Shown here: one piece after another, positions 6,993 to 11,970 of the stretch
How positions within the stretch are numbered: the first letter of the stretch is position 1
Layout: each line of letters starts with the position of its first letter
Assembly: GCA_035353395.1 (NCBI GenBank)
Contig: DAOPZL010000075.1
Location: forward strand, 1-11,970
Reading direction: 5' to 3'
Source of the DNA: UBA1801 sp035353395
GTDB taxonomy: Bacteria; Acidobacteriota; Holophagae; Holophagales; Holophagaceae
DNA length: 11,970 bases
Notes under the pieces: model-generated
The model's database searches: none
Told to the model about the DNA's origin: nothing
What the model saw: only the letters and a program-made list of their open reading frames with translations
Position numbers and translations under genes: made by a program

Positions 6993-7586
6993 TCATCTAG
7001 GTTTTCGGCGCCTGCCCGAAGGGGGTGAATCCGGATCGACCCCCGGGAACAAGGGAATCGACTGGGGCACCTTCAGCTTCTGGGATGCCTCCGGGGTCCT
7101 CGGCGGTACCGGGGGAGGCGGCGGGAGGACGGCTCCCGTCCCCATGAGGCCCTCCAGGGCCTTCACGAAGTCGGGAAGGTCCTTGAAGTCCCGGTAGACC
7201 GACGCGAAACGGACGTAGGCCACGGAATCGATCCCCTTCAGGGCGTCCATGACCAGCTCGCCCAGGAGGAGGCTCGGGACCTCCCGGTCCGGCTGCTCCA
7301 TCAGCTTCGACTGGATGTCGCCCACCACCTCCTCCAGGCGCGAGAGGGACACGGGCCGCTTCTGGCAGGCGGACATGATGCCCCTCAGCAGCTTCTGGCG
7401 GTCGAAGGGCTCGCGCCGGCCGTCCTTCTTCACGATGAGGATGGGCACTTCCTCCAGCCGCTCGTAGCTGGTGAAGCGCCGCCCGCACTTCAGGCACTCC
7501 CTGCGCCGGCGGATGGAGTCTCCCTCGCGGCTCTCCCGGGAGTCGACGACCTTGTCTTCGAGATGTCCGCAGAATGGACAGCGCAT
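6993..7586 (-). CDS. nrdR: Transcriptional repressor NrdR with a C-terminal extension
   Basis: NrdR senses ATP/dATP and represses ribonucleotide reductase genes. The zinc ribbon uses Cys3 and Cys6 (MRCPFC) and Cys31 and Cys34 (CLKCGRRF); the conserved VVDSRESREGDSIRRRREC and RRFTSYER segments are intact. The ATP-cone domain runs from about 46 to 136 (PILIVKKDGRREPFDR through DSVAYVRFASVYRDF). The family is usually about 150 residues; this one has 197, with an extra proline-rich, basic tail from about 152 (LPPPPPVPPRTPE, ending GRRRKPR). The ATG at 7586 is certain from the family's N-terminus. It has no Shine-Dalgarno, and a TGGTAATTT box sits only 6 nt upstream, suggesting a leaderless mRNA. 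It heads a minus-strand run with lon 23 bp downstream. No typical nrd operon or NrdR box is in the window. Confidence 0.96.
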   Translation of the reverse strand: MRCPFCGHLEDKVVDSRESREGDSIRRRRECLKCGRRFTSYERLEEVPILIVKKDGRREPFDRQKLLRGIMSACQKRPVSLSRLEEVVGDIQSKLMEQPDREVPSLLLGELVMDALKGIDSVAYVRFASVYRDFKDLPDFVKALEGLMGTGAVLPPPPPVPPRTPEASQKLKVPQSIPLFPGVDPDSPPSGRRRKPR

Positions 7587-7592
7587 ACATAG

Positions 7593-7601
7593 AAATTACC
7601 A
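7593..7601 (-). promoter_or_regulatory. Candidate extended -10 promoter of nrdR
   Basis: Read on the minus strand, TGGTAATTT fits an extended -10 element (TG-n-TAATTT). It ends 6 nt before the nrdR ATG, so transcription would begin at or next to the start codon. There is no good -35 hexamer at the usual distance (GGGCGG occupies it), which is compatible with an extended -10 promoter. The short divergent gap (7587-7659) must hold this promoter and one for the gene at 7660. Confidence 0.4.
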
Positions 7602-7659
7602 GCTACCCGGCTCCGCCGCCCCTCATCACCGGTCGGCCCCCTGCCGATGAAGAGGCATC

Positions 7660-8187
7660 ATGCGAATCGGGGCCGGTGGATCCCCCGTGGCGGCGTCCCC
7701 CGAAGAGGGGCGAGGGGTCCTGCGTGCCGGCCGGAAAGTGGCCGGAACCGGACAGGACGAGACCCGGACTTCCGGCTCCGGCGACAGCCTGGAGTTGTCC
7801 TCCGAGGCCCGGTCCGAGCTGGCCAAGCTGAAGGCCAGGGACCAGGAGGTCAAGGCCCACGAAGCGGCCCACATGTCCGCCGGCGGCTCCCTGGTGCGGG
7901 GCGGTCCCTCCTACACCTACCGGCAGGGACCCGACGGGAAGCGCTACGCCGTGGGGGGCGAGGTGCAGCTGGACGCCAGCGAGGTCCCCCACGATCCGGC
8001 CGCCACGCTGTCCAAGGCCCAGCGGCTCCGGGCCGCGGCCCTGGCTCCCGCGGATCCTTCCGCCCAGGACCGCTCGGTGGCCGCGAGAGCCTCCTCCATG
8101 GCGGCCCGCGCCTCCGCGGACCTGGCCCGGCGAGGGGGAGCCTCCGGGCAGGAGCCCGAGGACGGGCAGCTGGACACGATCATCTGA
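7660..8187 (+). CDS. Putative metalloprotease, CJM1_0395 / SprA-related family
   Basis: A 175-residue protein resembling the family annotated as putative metalloprotease CJM1_0395 (SprA-related). After a poorly conserved, probably disordered N-terminus (1-45) comes ELSSEARSELAKLKARDQEVKAHEAAH, in which HEAAH (67-71) is an HExxH zinc-binding motif. It is followed by YTYRQGPDGKRYAVGGEV (85-102) and the Ala-rich helical repeat-like section LSKAQRLRAAALAPADPSAQDRSVAARAS (117-145), all typical of that family. There is no signal peptide or membrane segment. AGAGG 4 nt before the ATG supports the start. It is divergent from nrdR with a 73-bp gap. The family's substrate and role are not established, and proteolytic activity is inferred only from the zinc motif. 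Confidence 0.85.
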   Translation: MRIGAGGSPVAASPEEGRGVLRAGRKVAGTGQDETRTSGSGDSLELSSEARSELAKLKARDQEVKAHEAAHMSAGGSLVRGGPSYTYRQGPDGKRYAVGGEVQLDASEVPHDPAATLSKAQRLRAAALAPADPSAQDRSVAARASSMAARASADLARRGGASGQEPEDGQLDTII

Positions 8188-8207
8188 GCCTGCCGGGATG
8201 TGTGTTT

Positions 8208-8235
8208 ATATTTCGCAATATATATTGCGAAATAT
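8208..8235. promoter_or_regulatory. Perfect 28-bp palindrome, probable operator
   Basis: The left half ATATTTCGCAATAT is followed immediately by its exact reverse complement, with no spacer. The two TTCGCAAT/ATTGCGAA arms are set as expected for a homodimeric or double-dimer DNA-binding protein. The site is 20 bp after the stop of the metalloprotease gene and about 210 bp before gcvPA. An alternative is a transcript hairpin (12-bp stem, 4-nt loop) followed by CTTTCTATTATT, which could act as a weak terminator for the gene at 7660. The AT-rich stem makes that less likely. Confidence 0.6.
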
Positions 8236-8290
8236 CTTTCTATTATTCAATAATCCACTTGATTTGGATCCAATCCGTTAACCGCTGCAA

Positions 8291-8343
8291 ATTCGTCGTT
8301 AGCAAGTGCGCTAGGTCACAAAACCACTTTGCAACTGACGAAT
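8291..8343 (+). other. Imperfect long hairpin in the gcvPA upstream region
   Basis: The left arm (8291-8308) and right arm (8325-8343) can pair over about 17 bp with three single-base bulges. The base ATTCGTC/GACGAAT is perfect, then come GTT/AAC, GCAA/TTGC and GTG/CAC, closing a 16-nt loop. A second, smaller hairpin with a 7-bp stem and one bulge follows at 8346-8369 (AATCGCA against TGCGGATT). Together they could form a structured 5' leader of gcvPA, or a small RNA. No known riboswitch consensus is recognised. Confidence 0.4.
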
Positions 8344-8447
8344 CGAATCGCAGAATTTCTTTGCGGATTGAAAGAACAACAAGTCGCCCGTGTCAACCTA
8401 CCCACGACGTTTCGTGAAGGAGCGTCTTTCCACTCTAAGGATGCCCT

Positions 8448-9791
8448 ATGCGCTACCTGCCCTCGGCCCCTTCGGAGGATCACGCACTGCTGGACGCCAT
8501 CGGCGTGCAGCAGGCGGAGGATCTGCTCGTCGGCGTGCCCCCCGAACTTCGCCTCAAGCGTGAACTGAACCTGCCCGGGCAGCTCTCGGAGCAGGAGGTC
8601 CTCGGCCAGATCGAGGCCCTCGCCGCCAGGAACGAGGTGTTCCCGGCCTGTTTCCTCGGGGCGGGCGCCTACAACCACTTCGTGCCGGCGGCGATCGACA
8701 TGATGGTGAGCCGCGAGGAGTGGTTCACGGCCTACACGCCCTACCAGCCGGAAGTGAGCCAGGGGACGCTGCAGCACATCTTCGAGTACCAGACGCTGAT
8801 CTGCGACCTCACGGGCCTGGAAGTGGGCAACGCCAGCCTCTACGACGGCGGCACCTCCACGGTGGAGGCCGCCCTGATGGCCGTGCGCGTCCAGAAGAAG
8901 CGGGGCACCATCCTGGTCAGCCAGGGCCTGCACCCCCACTACCTCGAGGTCCTGTGCACCTACATCACCCCCCGGGAGGGCCTGAAGCTGGTCACGGTGG
9001 GCCTCAAGGACGGCGTCACGGACATGGACGACCTCAAGGCCAAGCTGAACGCGGACGTGGCCTGCGTCCTGGTGGGCTACCCCAACTTCCTGGGCTGCGT
9101 CGAGGACCTGCAGGCCATCTCCGCGGAGACCCGGGCGGCGGGCGCCCTGCTGGTTTCCGTCACCCAGGAGGCCATGGCCTTCGGGTGGCTGGAAGGACCG
9201 GGCAAGGTCGGCGCCGACATCGCCTGCGGCGAGGCCATGAGCTTCGGCAACAAGCTGAGCTGGGGCGGGCCGTATCTCGGCTTCATCGCCGTGAAGGACG
9301 CCCACAAGCGCGAGATGCCGGGCCGCGTCATCGGGCAGACCCGGGACGTGGACGGCAGGACGGGCTACGTGCTCACCCTCACCTCGCGGGAGCAGCACAT
9401 CCGCCGCGACAAGGCCACCTCCAACATCTGCTCCAACCAGGGCCTGGTGACCCTCCGCGCCAACATGTTCCTGCAGCTGGCCGGCCCCGAGGGACTGAAG
9501 GGGCTCGCCGAGCAGAACGCGGCGAAAGCCCAGCATCTCCTCCAGCGCCTCCTCCAGGTCCCCGGCTTCAAGCCGGCCTTCGACGCGCCCTTCTTCAACG
9601 AGTTCGTCACGCGCTACGACGGGGACGTGAAGAAGCTGCAGGCCGCCTGCGCGAAGGAGGGCATCCTCGCCGGGCTCGACCTCTCCCCCTACGCTGAATC
9701 CCTGAAGAACTGCATCCTCTGGTGCGCCACCGAAACGACCACCGTCCAGCAGATCGACCACCTGGTCGCCGTGGTCTCCCGGGTTGCTTAA
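8448..9791 (+). CDS. gcvPA: Glycine dehydrogenase (decarboxylating) subunit 1
   Basis: The N-terminal half of the split P protein of the glycine cleavage system, which decarboxylates glycine and passes the aminomethyl group to lipoyl-GcvH. At 447 residues it has the usual length. Recognisable blocks are MRYLPSAPSEDHALLDAIGV (1-20), CFLGAGAYNHFVPAAI (68-83), YTPYQPEVSQGTLQHIFEYQ (96-115), GGTSTVEAA (134-142), MSFGNKLSWGGPYLGF (264-279) and PGRVIGQTRD (291-300). This subunit lacks the PLP-binding lysine, which is on GcvPB. The ATG at 8448 has TAAGG 7 nt upstream; an out-of-frame ATG at 8441 is ignored. Its TAA overlaps the ribosome site of gcvPB, so the two are made together. gcvT and gcvH are not adjacent. 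The upstream gap contains the palindrome and hairpins described separately. Confidence 0.97.
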   Translation: MRYLPSAPSEDHALLDAIGVQQAEDLLVGVPPELRLKRELNLPGQLSEQEVLGQIEALAARNEVFPACFLGAGAYNHFVPAAIDMMVSREEWFTAYTPYQPEVSQGTLQHIFEYQTLICDLTGLEVGNASLYDGGTSTVEAALMAVRVQKKRGTILVSQGLHPHYLEVLCTYITPREGLKLVTVGLKDGVTDMDDLKAKLNADVACVLVGYPNFLGCVEDLQAISAETRAAGALLVSVTQEAMAFGWLEGPGKVGADIACGEAMSFGNKLSWGGPYLGFIAVKDAHKREMPGRVIGQTRDVDGRTGYVLTLTSREQHIRRDKATSNICSNQGLVTLRANMFLQLAGPEGLKGLAEQNAAKAQHLLQRLLQVPGFKPAFDAPFFNEFVTRYDGDVKKLQAACAKEGILAGLDLSPYAESLKNCILWCATETTTVQQIDHLVAVVSRVA

Positions 9792-9801
9792 GGATACGAA
9801 C

Positions 9802-11301
9802 ATGTCACTCCGATCCCGCGAACCCCTCATCTTCGAACGCTCCGTGCCCGGAAAGGCCGGCATGGACCTCCCCAGGCTCGACGTCCCGGCCGCGAAGGAC
9901 ACGCGCCCGGCGCACCTGAAACGCTCCGGCTTCGCCGCGCTGCCCTCCTGCTCGGAAATGGACGTCGTCCGCCACTTCACCCGCCTTTCCAAGTGGAACT
10001 ACGGCGTGGACGACGGCCTCTATCCGCTGGGCTCCTGCACCATGAAGTACAACCCGCGCCTCAGCGAGAAGACCTGCTCGCTGCCCGGCTTCGCGGAAAC
10101 CCACCCCATGGCCCCCGACGCCCACGTGCAGGGCAACCTCGCCCTGATGTACACCCTCCAGGAGTGGCTCAAGGAGATCACCGGACTCCAGGCCGTGACC
10201 CTGCACCCCTCCGCGGGCGCCGCCGGCGAACTGACCGGCGTCATGCTCATCCGGGCCTACCATGTGGCCCACGGACACACGCGGAAGGTGATCCTGATCC
10301 CCGACAGCGGCCACGGCACCAACCCGGCCACCGCCGCCATGGCGGGCTACGAGGTGGTGGAGCTGCCTTCCCAGGCCGACGGCACCATCAGCTTCGAGGA
10401 CGTGACGGATCCCTCCACCGGAAAGGTGCGCAAGGGCTTCATGACCCTCGTGAAGGAGATCGGCCCCGAGATCGCGGGCGCCATGATCACCAACCCGAAC
10501 ACCATCGGCGTCTTCGAGTACCGCATCAAGGAGATCGCGGACGTCCTCCACGGCATCGGCGCCCTGCTCTACATGGACGGCGCCAACATGAACGCCCTCA
10601 TGGGCGTGGCCCGGCCGGGCGACTTCGGCGTGGACGTCATGCACATGAACCTCCACAAGACCTTCTCGACGCCCCACGGCGGCGGCGGACCGGGCTCCGG
10701 CCCCGTGGCCTGCTCCGCGGCCCTGGAACGCTTCCTCCCCCGGCCCGTGGTGGTCAAGGAGGGGGACGCCTACCGCTTCGACTGGAACCGTCCGGACGCC
10801 ATCGGCAAGGTCCACGCCTTCTACGGCAACTACGCCGTCGTCGTCCGCGCCCTGACCTACTGCCTGAGCTGCGGCGGCGACGGACTCAAGGCCTCGACCC
10901 TCCGCGCCATCGTGAACGCCAACTACATCCGCAAGCAGCTCGAGGACACCTACCACCTGCAGTACACGACGCGCACCCTGCACGAGATCGTCTTCGACGA
11001 CCACAACCAGGCCAGGCACGACATCTCCACCCTGGACATCGCGAAGCGGCTCCTGGACTACGGCTTCCACCCCCCCACGATCTACTTCCCGAACATCATC
11101 CACGGGGCGCTCATGATCGAGCCCACGGAGAGCGAGTCGAAGGACGAACTGGACGCCTTCGTGGACACCATGAAGCGCATCGCCAAGGAGGCCGAGGAGA
11201 CGCCCGACGTCCTGCACCAGGCCCCCACGACGACCCCGGTCCGGCGCCTCGACGAGACCACCGCGGCCCGCAAGCCCGTGCTGAGGTGGGTCAAGGCATA
11301 G
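9802..11301 (+). CDS. gcvPB: Glycine dehydrogenase (decarboxylating) subunit 2
   Basis: The PLP-binding half of the split glycine decarboxylase. Length is 499 residues. PLP-site features are HMNLHKTFSTPHGGGGPGSG (281-300), with the Schiff-base lysine at 286, and the preceding MDGANMNALMG (258-268). Other family blocks are DDGLYPLGSCTMKYNPR (70-86), HPSAGAAGELTG (135-146) and DSGHGTNPATAAMAGY (168-183). The frame can be opened at a TTG (9784) inside the end of gcvPA. I prefer the ATG at 9802, because AAGGA (9790-9794) lies 7 nt before it and MSLRSREPLIFERS is the usual N-terminus. It lies 10 bp after gcvPA and ends 20 bp before a strong terminator, which closes a two-gene operon. Confidence 0.97.
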   Translation: MSLRSREPLIFERSVPGKAGMDLPRLDVPAAKDTRPAHLKRSGFAALPSCSEMDVVRHFTRLSKWNYGVDDGLYPLGSCTMKYNPRLSEKTCSLPGFAETHPMAPDAHVQGNLALMYTLQEWLKEITGLQAVTLHPSAGAAGELTGVMLIRAYHVAHGHTRKVILIPDSGHGTNPATAAMAGYEVVELPSQADGTISFEDVTDPSTGKVRKGFMTLVKEIGPEIAGAMITNPNTIGVFEYRIKEIADVLHGIGALLYMDGANMNALMGVARPGDFGVDVMHMNLHKTFSTPHGGGGPGSGPVACSAALERFLPRPVVVKEGDAYRFDWNRPDAIGKVHAFYGNYAVVVRALTYCLSCGGDGLKASTLRAIVNANYIRKQLEDTYHLQYTTRTLHEIVFDDHNQARHDISTLDIAKRLLDYGFHPPTIYFPNIIHGALMIEPTESESKDELDAFVDTMKRIAKEAEETPDVLHQAPTTTPVRRLDETTAARKPVLRWVKA

Positions 11302-11321
11302 GACTCCCGGGGATTCTTTGG

Positions 11322-11352
11322 AGAAAGGCCGCGCGTGCGCGGCCTTTCTTGC
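11322..11352 (+). terminator. Intrinsic terminator of gcvPA-gcvPB
   Basis: AGAAAGGCCGCGC (11322-11334) pairs perfectly with GCGCGGCCTTTCT (11337-11349). This gives a GC-rich stem of 11-13 bp with a 2-6-nt loop, followed by a T-rich run that is partly inside the descending arm (CCTTTCTT). It lies 20 bp after the gcvPB stop. The symmetry (AAAGG...CCTTT) would also allow some function on the opposite strand, but no gene reads in from that side. Confidence 0.92.
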
Positions 11353-11378
11353 TGTTACCCCGGTCCGCGGAGTAGAGT
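11349..11378 (+). promoter_or_regulatory. Candidate sigma-70-type promoter for the gene at 11480
   Basis: TTGCTG (11349-11354) and TAGAGT (11373-11378) are separated by 18 bp, immediately after the gcvPB terminator, where an independent promoter is needed. Transcription would start near 11385, leaving a leader of about 95 nt. Within the remaining gap (11379-11479) I see no clear structure or gene. Confidence 0.35.
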
Positions 11379-11479
11379 GGAGGCCATTCCACGAACCCCA
11401 TGCCGAGACGGACTCCCCGCTCCTTGGGCGGAAGCTCCACCTAAGCCATCATCCTCAACCATTCCAGGATTTCCCGACA

Positions 11480-11970
11480 ATGCCCAGCCTTGACCCTCTC
11501 TCCCTCCCCAGCGGGCAAGCCAGCAATCCCGCCGCGCCGCCCGTCGACGGCTCATTCAAGATGATCGCTTCGCGCGGCTTCAAGGAGTGGCTTGCGGAGC
11601 AGCCCGGCGCCTTGAGCTTCACCACCTACCAGGCCGGGAAGATCTTCGTGCTCGGGATGCGCCAGAACGGCGACCTGACGGTCAACGAGCGGAACCTGGC
11701 GCGCTGCATGGGCTACGCCGTCTCCCCCGATTCCCAGCACCTCTACGTCTCGAGCCACTACCAGATCCACCACTTCATCAACCAGGTGGCCCCGGGCCAG
11801 CTCTACGAGGGCTTCGACCGCGTCTACCTGCCGAGGACCTCCTACAACACGGGAGACCTCGACGTCCACGACATGATCGTCGCCCCGGACGGCAGGCCCG
11901 TCTTCGTCAACTGCATGTTCAACTGCCTGGCGAGGATCGCCGACGGGTACAGCTTCTCGCCCTACTGGGT
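11480..11970 (+). CDS. TIGR03032 / DUF4915-like protein of unknown function (3' end outside window)
   Basis: The first 163 codons of a gene that runs off the window. The region GDLDVHDMIVAPDGRPVFVN, with CMFNCLARIADGYSFSPYW following (about residues 126-163), matches what I recall of the TIGR03032 family core, whose blocks read roughly GDLDIHD, then NT.F.CLA and YSF.P.W. The earlier part (about 52-118) has beta-rich segments such as KIFVLGMRQNGDLTV and LYVSSHYQIHHF, suggesting a beta-propeller-like fold. No signal peptide is evident. The first 25 residues are Pro/Ser/Ala-rich and poorly conserved. The ATG at 11480 has AGGA 10 nt upstream, a little far; an internal ATG at 11561 lacks a ribosome site. 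The family's biochemical function is not known to me; a role near glycan or peptide modification loci is only an impression. Confidence 0.8.
   Translation, partial: MPSLDPLSLPSGQASNPAAPPVDGSFKMIASRGFKEWLAEQPGALSFTTYQAGKIFVLGMRQNGDLTVNERNLARCMGYAVSPDSQHLYVSSHYQIHHFINQVAPGQLYEGFDRVYLPRTSYNTGDLDVHDMIVAPDGRPVFVNCMFNCLARIADGYSFSPYW

Larger units (their letters stand above)
8188..8447. other. AT-rich intergenic island before gcvPA
   Basis: This 260-bp gap is the longest non-coding stretch in the window and is conspicuously AT-rich against GC-rich neighbours, mostly between 8200 and 8400. It holds a 28-bp perfect palindrome (8208-8235), small palindromes ATTATT-C-AATAAT (8242-8254), TTGGATCCAA (8264-8273) and GTTAAC (8277-8282), and two RNA-type hairpins (8291-8343 and 8346-8369). 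No tRNA, no convincing small ORF and no glycine-riboswitch signature is apparent. The gcvPA promoter should lie here, but I cannot fix its position. TTGCGA (8226-8231) and a CAATAA box 17 bp later are a weak candidate pair. Confidence 0.8.

Noticed and set aside
6976..6996. Seven-codon minus-strand frame (MNVTLH) overlapping the nrdR stop, before lon
   Set aside because: Too short, no ribosome site of its own, and nothing suggests a leader peptide; it is likely chance.
8277..8343. Integron attC-like recombination site
   Set aside because: The hairpin with bulges and nearby GTTAACC/GTTAGCA recalls attC, but the terminal RYYYAAC/GTTRRRY pair is not in the right places and no integrase or cassette is present.
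8188..8447. Glycine riboswitch before gcvPA
   Set aside because: Expected from known biology, but the conserved glycine-riboswitch sequence elements and paired aptamer layout are not seen.
8316..11217. Long minus-strand frames opposite gcvPA and gcvPB
   Set aside because: These are the reverse-complement shadow of the two glycine decarboxylase genes, with Val/Gly/His-rich translations and no family features.
11400..11444. 14-codon frame (MPRRTPRSLGGSST) before the gene at 11480
   Set aside because: No Shine-Dalgarno and no attenuation-type residues or hairpin following; chance frame.

Overview
The window is GC-rich bacterial chromosome with tightly packed genes. Most are housekeeping or signalling genes, and no transposase, integrase, CRISPR array, tRNA or rRNA is visible. 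The combination of split glycine decarboxylase (gcvPA/gcvPB), a short FtsY without an acidic N-terminal domain, a Lon/NrdR/FtsY/RibD block, a CJM1_0395-type metalloprotease homologue and a TIGR03032-type protein fits a GC-rich environmental lineage. Holophaga/Geothrix-like Acidobacteriota is my best guess, with Myxococcota or Desulfobacterota-like groups as alternatives. This is inference from gene content, not a database match.

Layout. (a) 1-836: 3' part of a secreted-type lytic transglycosylase (+). (b) 843-2424: small signalling genes. An orphan HPt phosphotransfer protein (-) is divergent from an unrecognised helical acidic protein (+), which converges on a stand-alone HD-GYP domain protein (-). 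(c) 7586 down to 1795: a minus-strand run nrdR - lon - ftsY - ribD - HD-GYP. The gaps are 23, 79 and 13 bp, and ftsY/ribD overlap by 11 bp. The widest part of this run, between the lon stop and the ftsY start (about 60 bp outside SD and stop), contains a near-perfect match to the chromosomal ParB-binding site parS. (d) 7660-8187: a putative HExxH metalloprotease (+), divergent from nrdR. (e) 8188-8447: an AT-rich intergenic island, unlike the rest of the window, with a perfect 28-bp palindrome and two further hairpins. (f) 8448-11301: gcvPA-gcvPB, the two subunits of the P protein of the glycine cleavage system, closed by a strong intrinsic terminator. (g) 11480-end: the first 163 codons of a TIGR03032-family protein of unknown function.

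How the parts relate. NrdR (ribonucleotide reductase repressor), Lon (protein quality control), FtsY (SRP receptor) and RibD (riboflavin synthesis) have no shared pathway; they look like a compact housekeeping run. The HPt and HD-GYP proteins suggest two-component and cyclic-di-nucleotide signalling, with partners outside the window. GcvPA and GcvPB form one enzyme; gcvT and gcvH are not here. The most noteworthy non-coding signals are the parS-like site (which, if real, suggests the window is on the origin-proximal part of the chromosome) and the palindrome-rich leader of the glycine cleavage genes. I see no convincing undescribed multi-gene system; the novelty candidates are these non-coding elements and a few unusual proteins.
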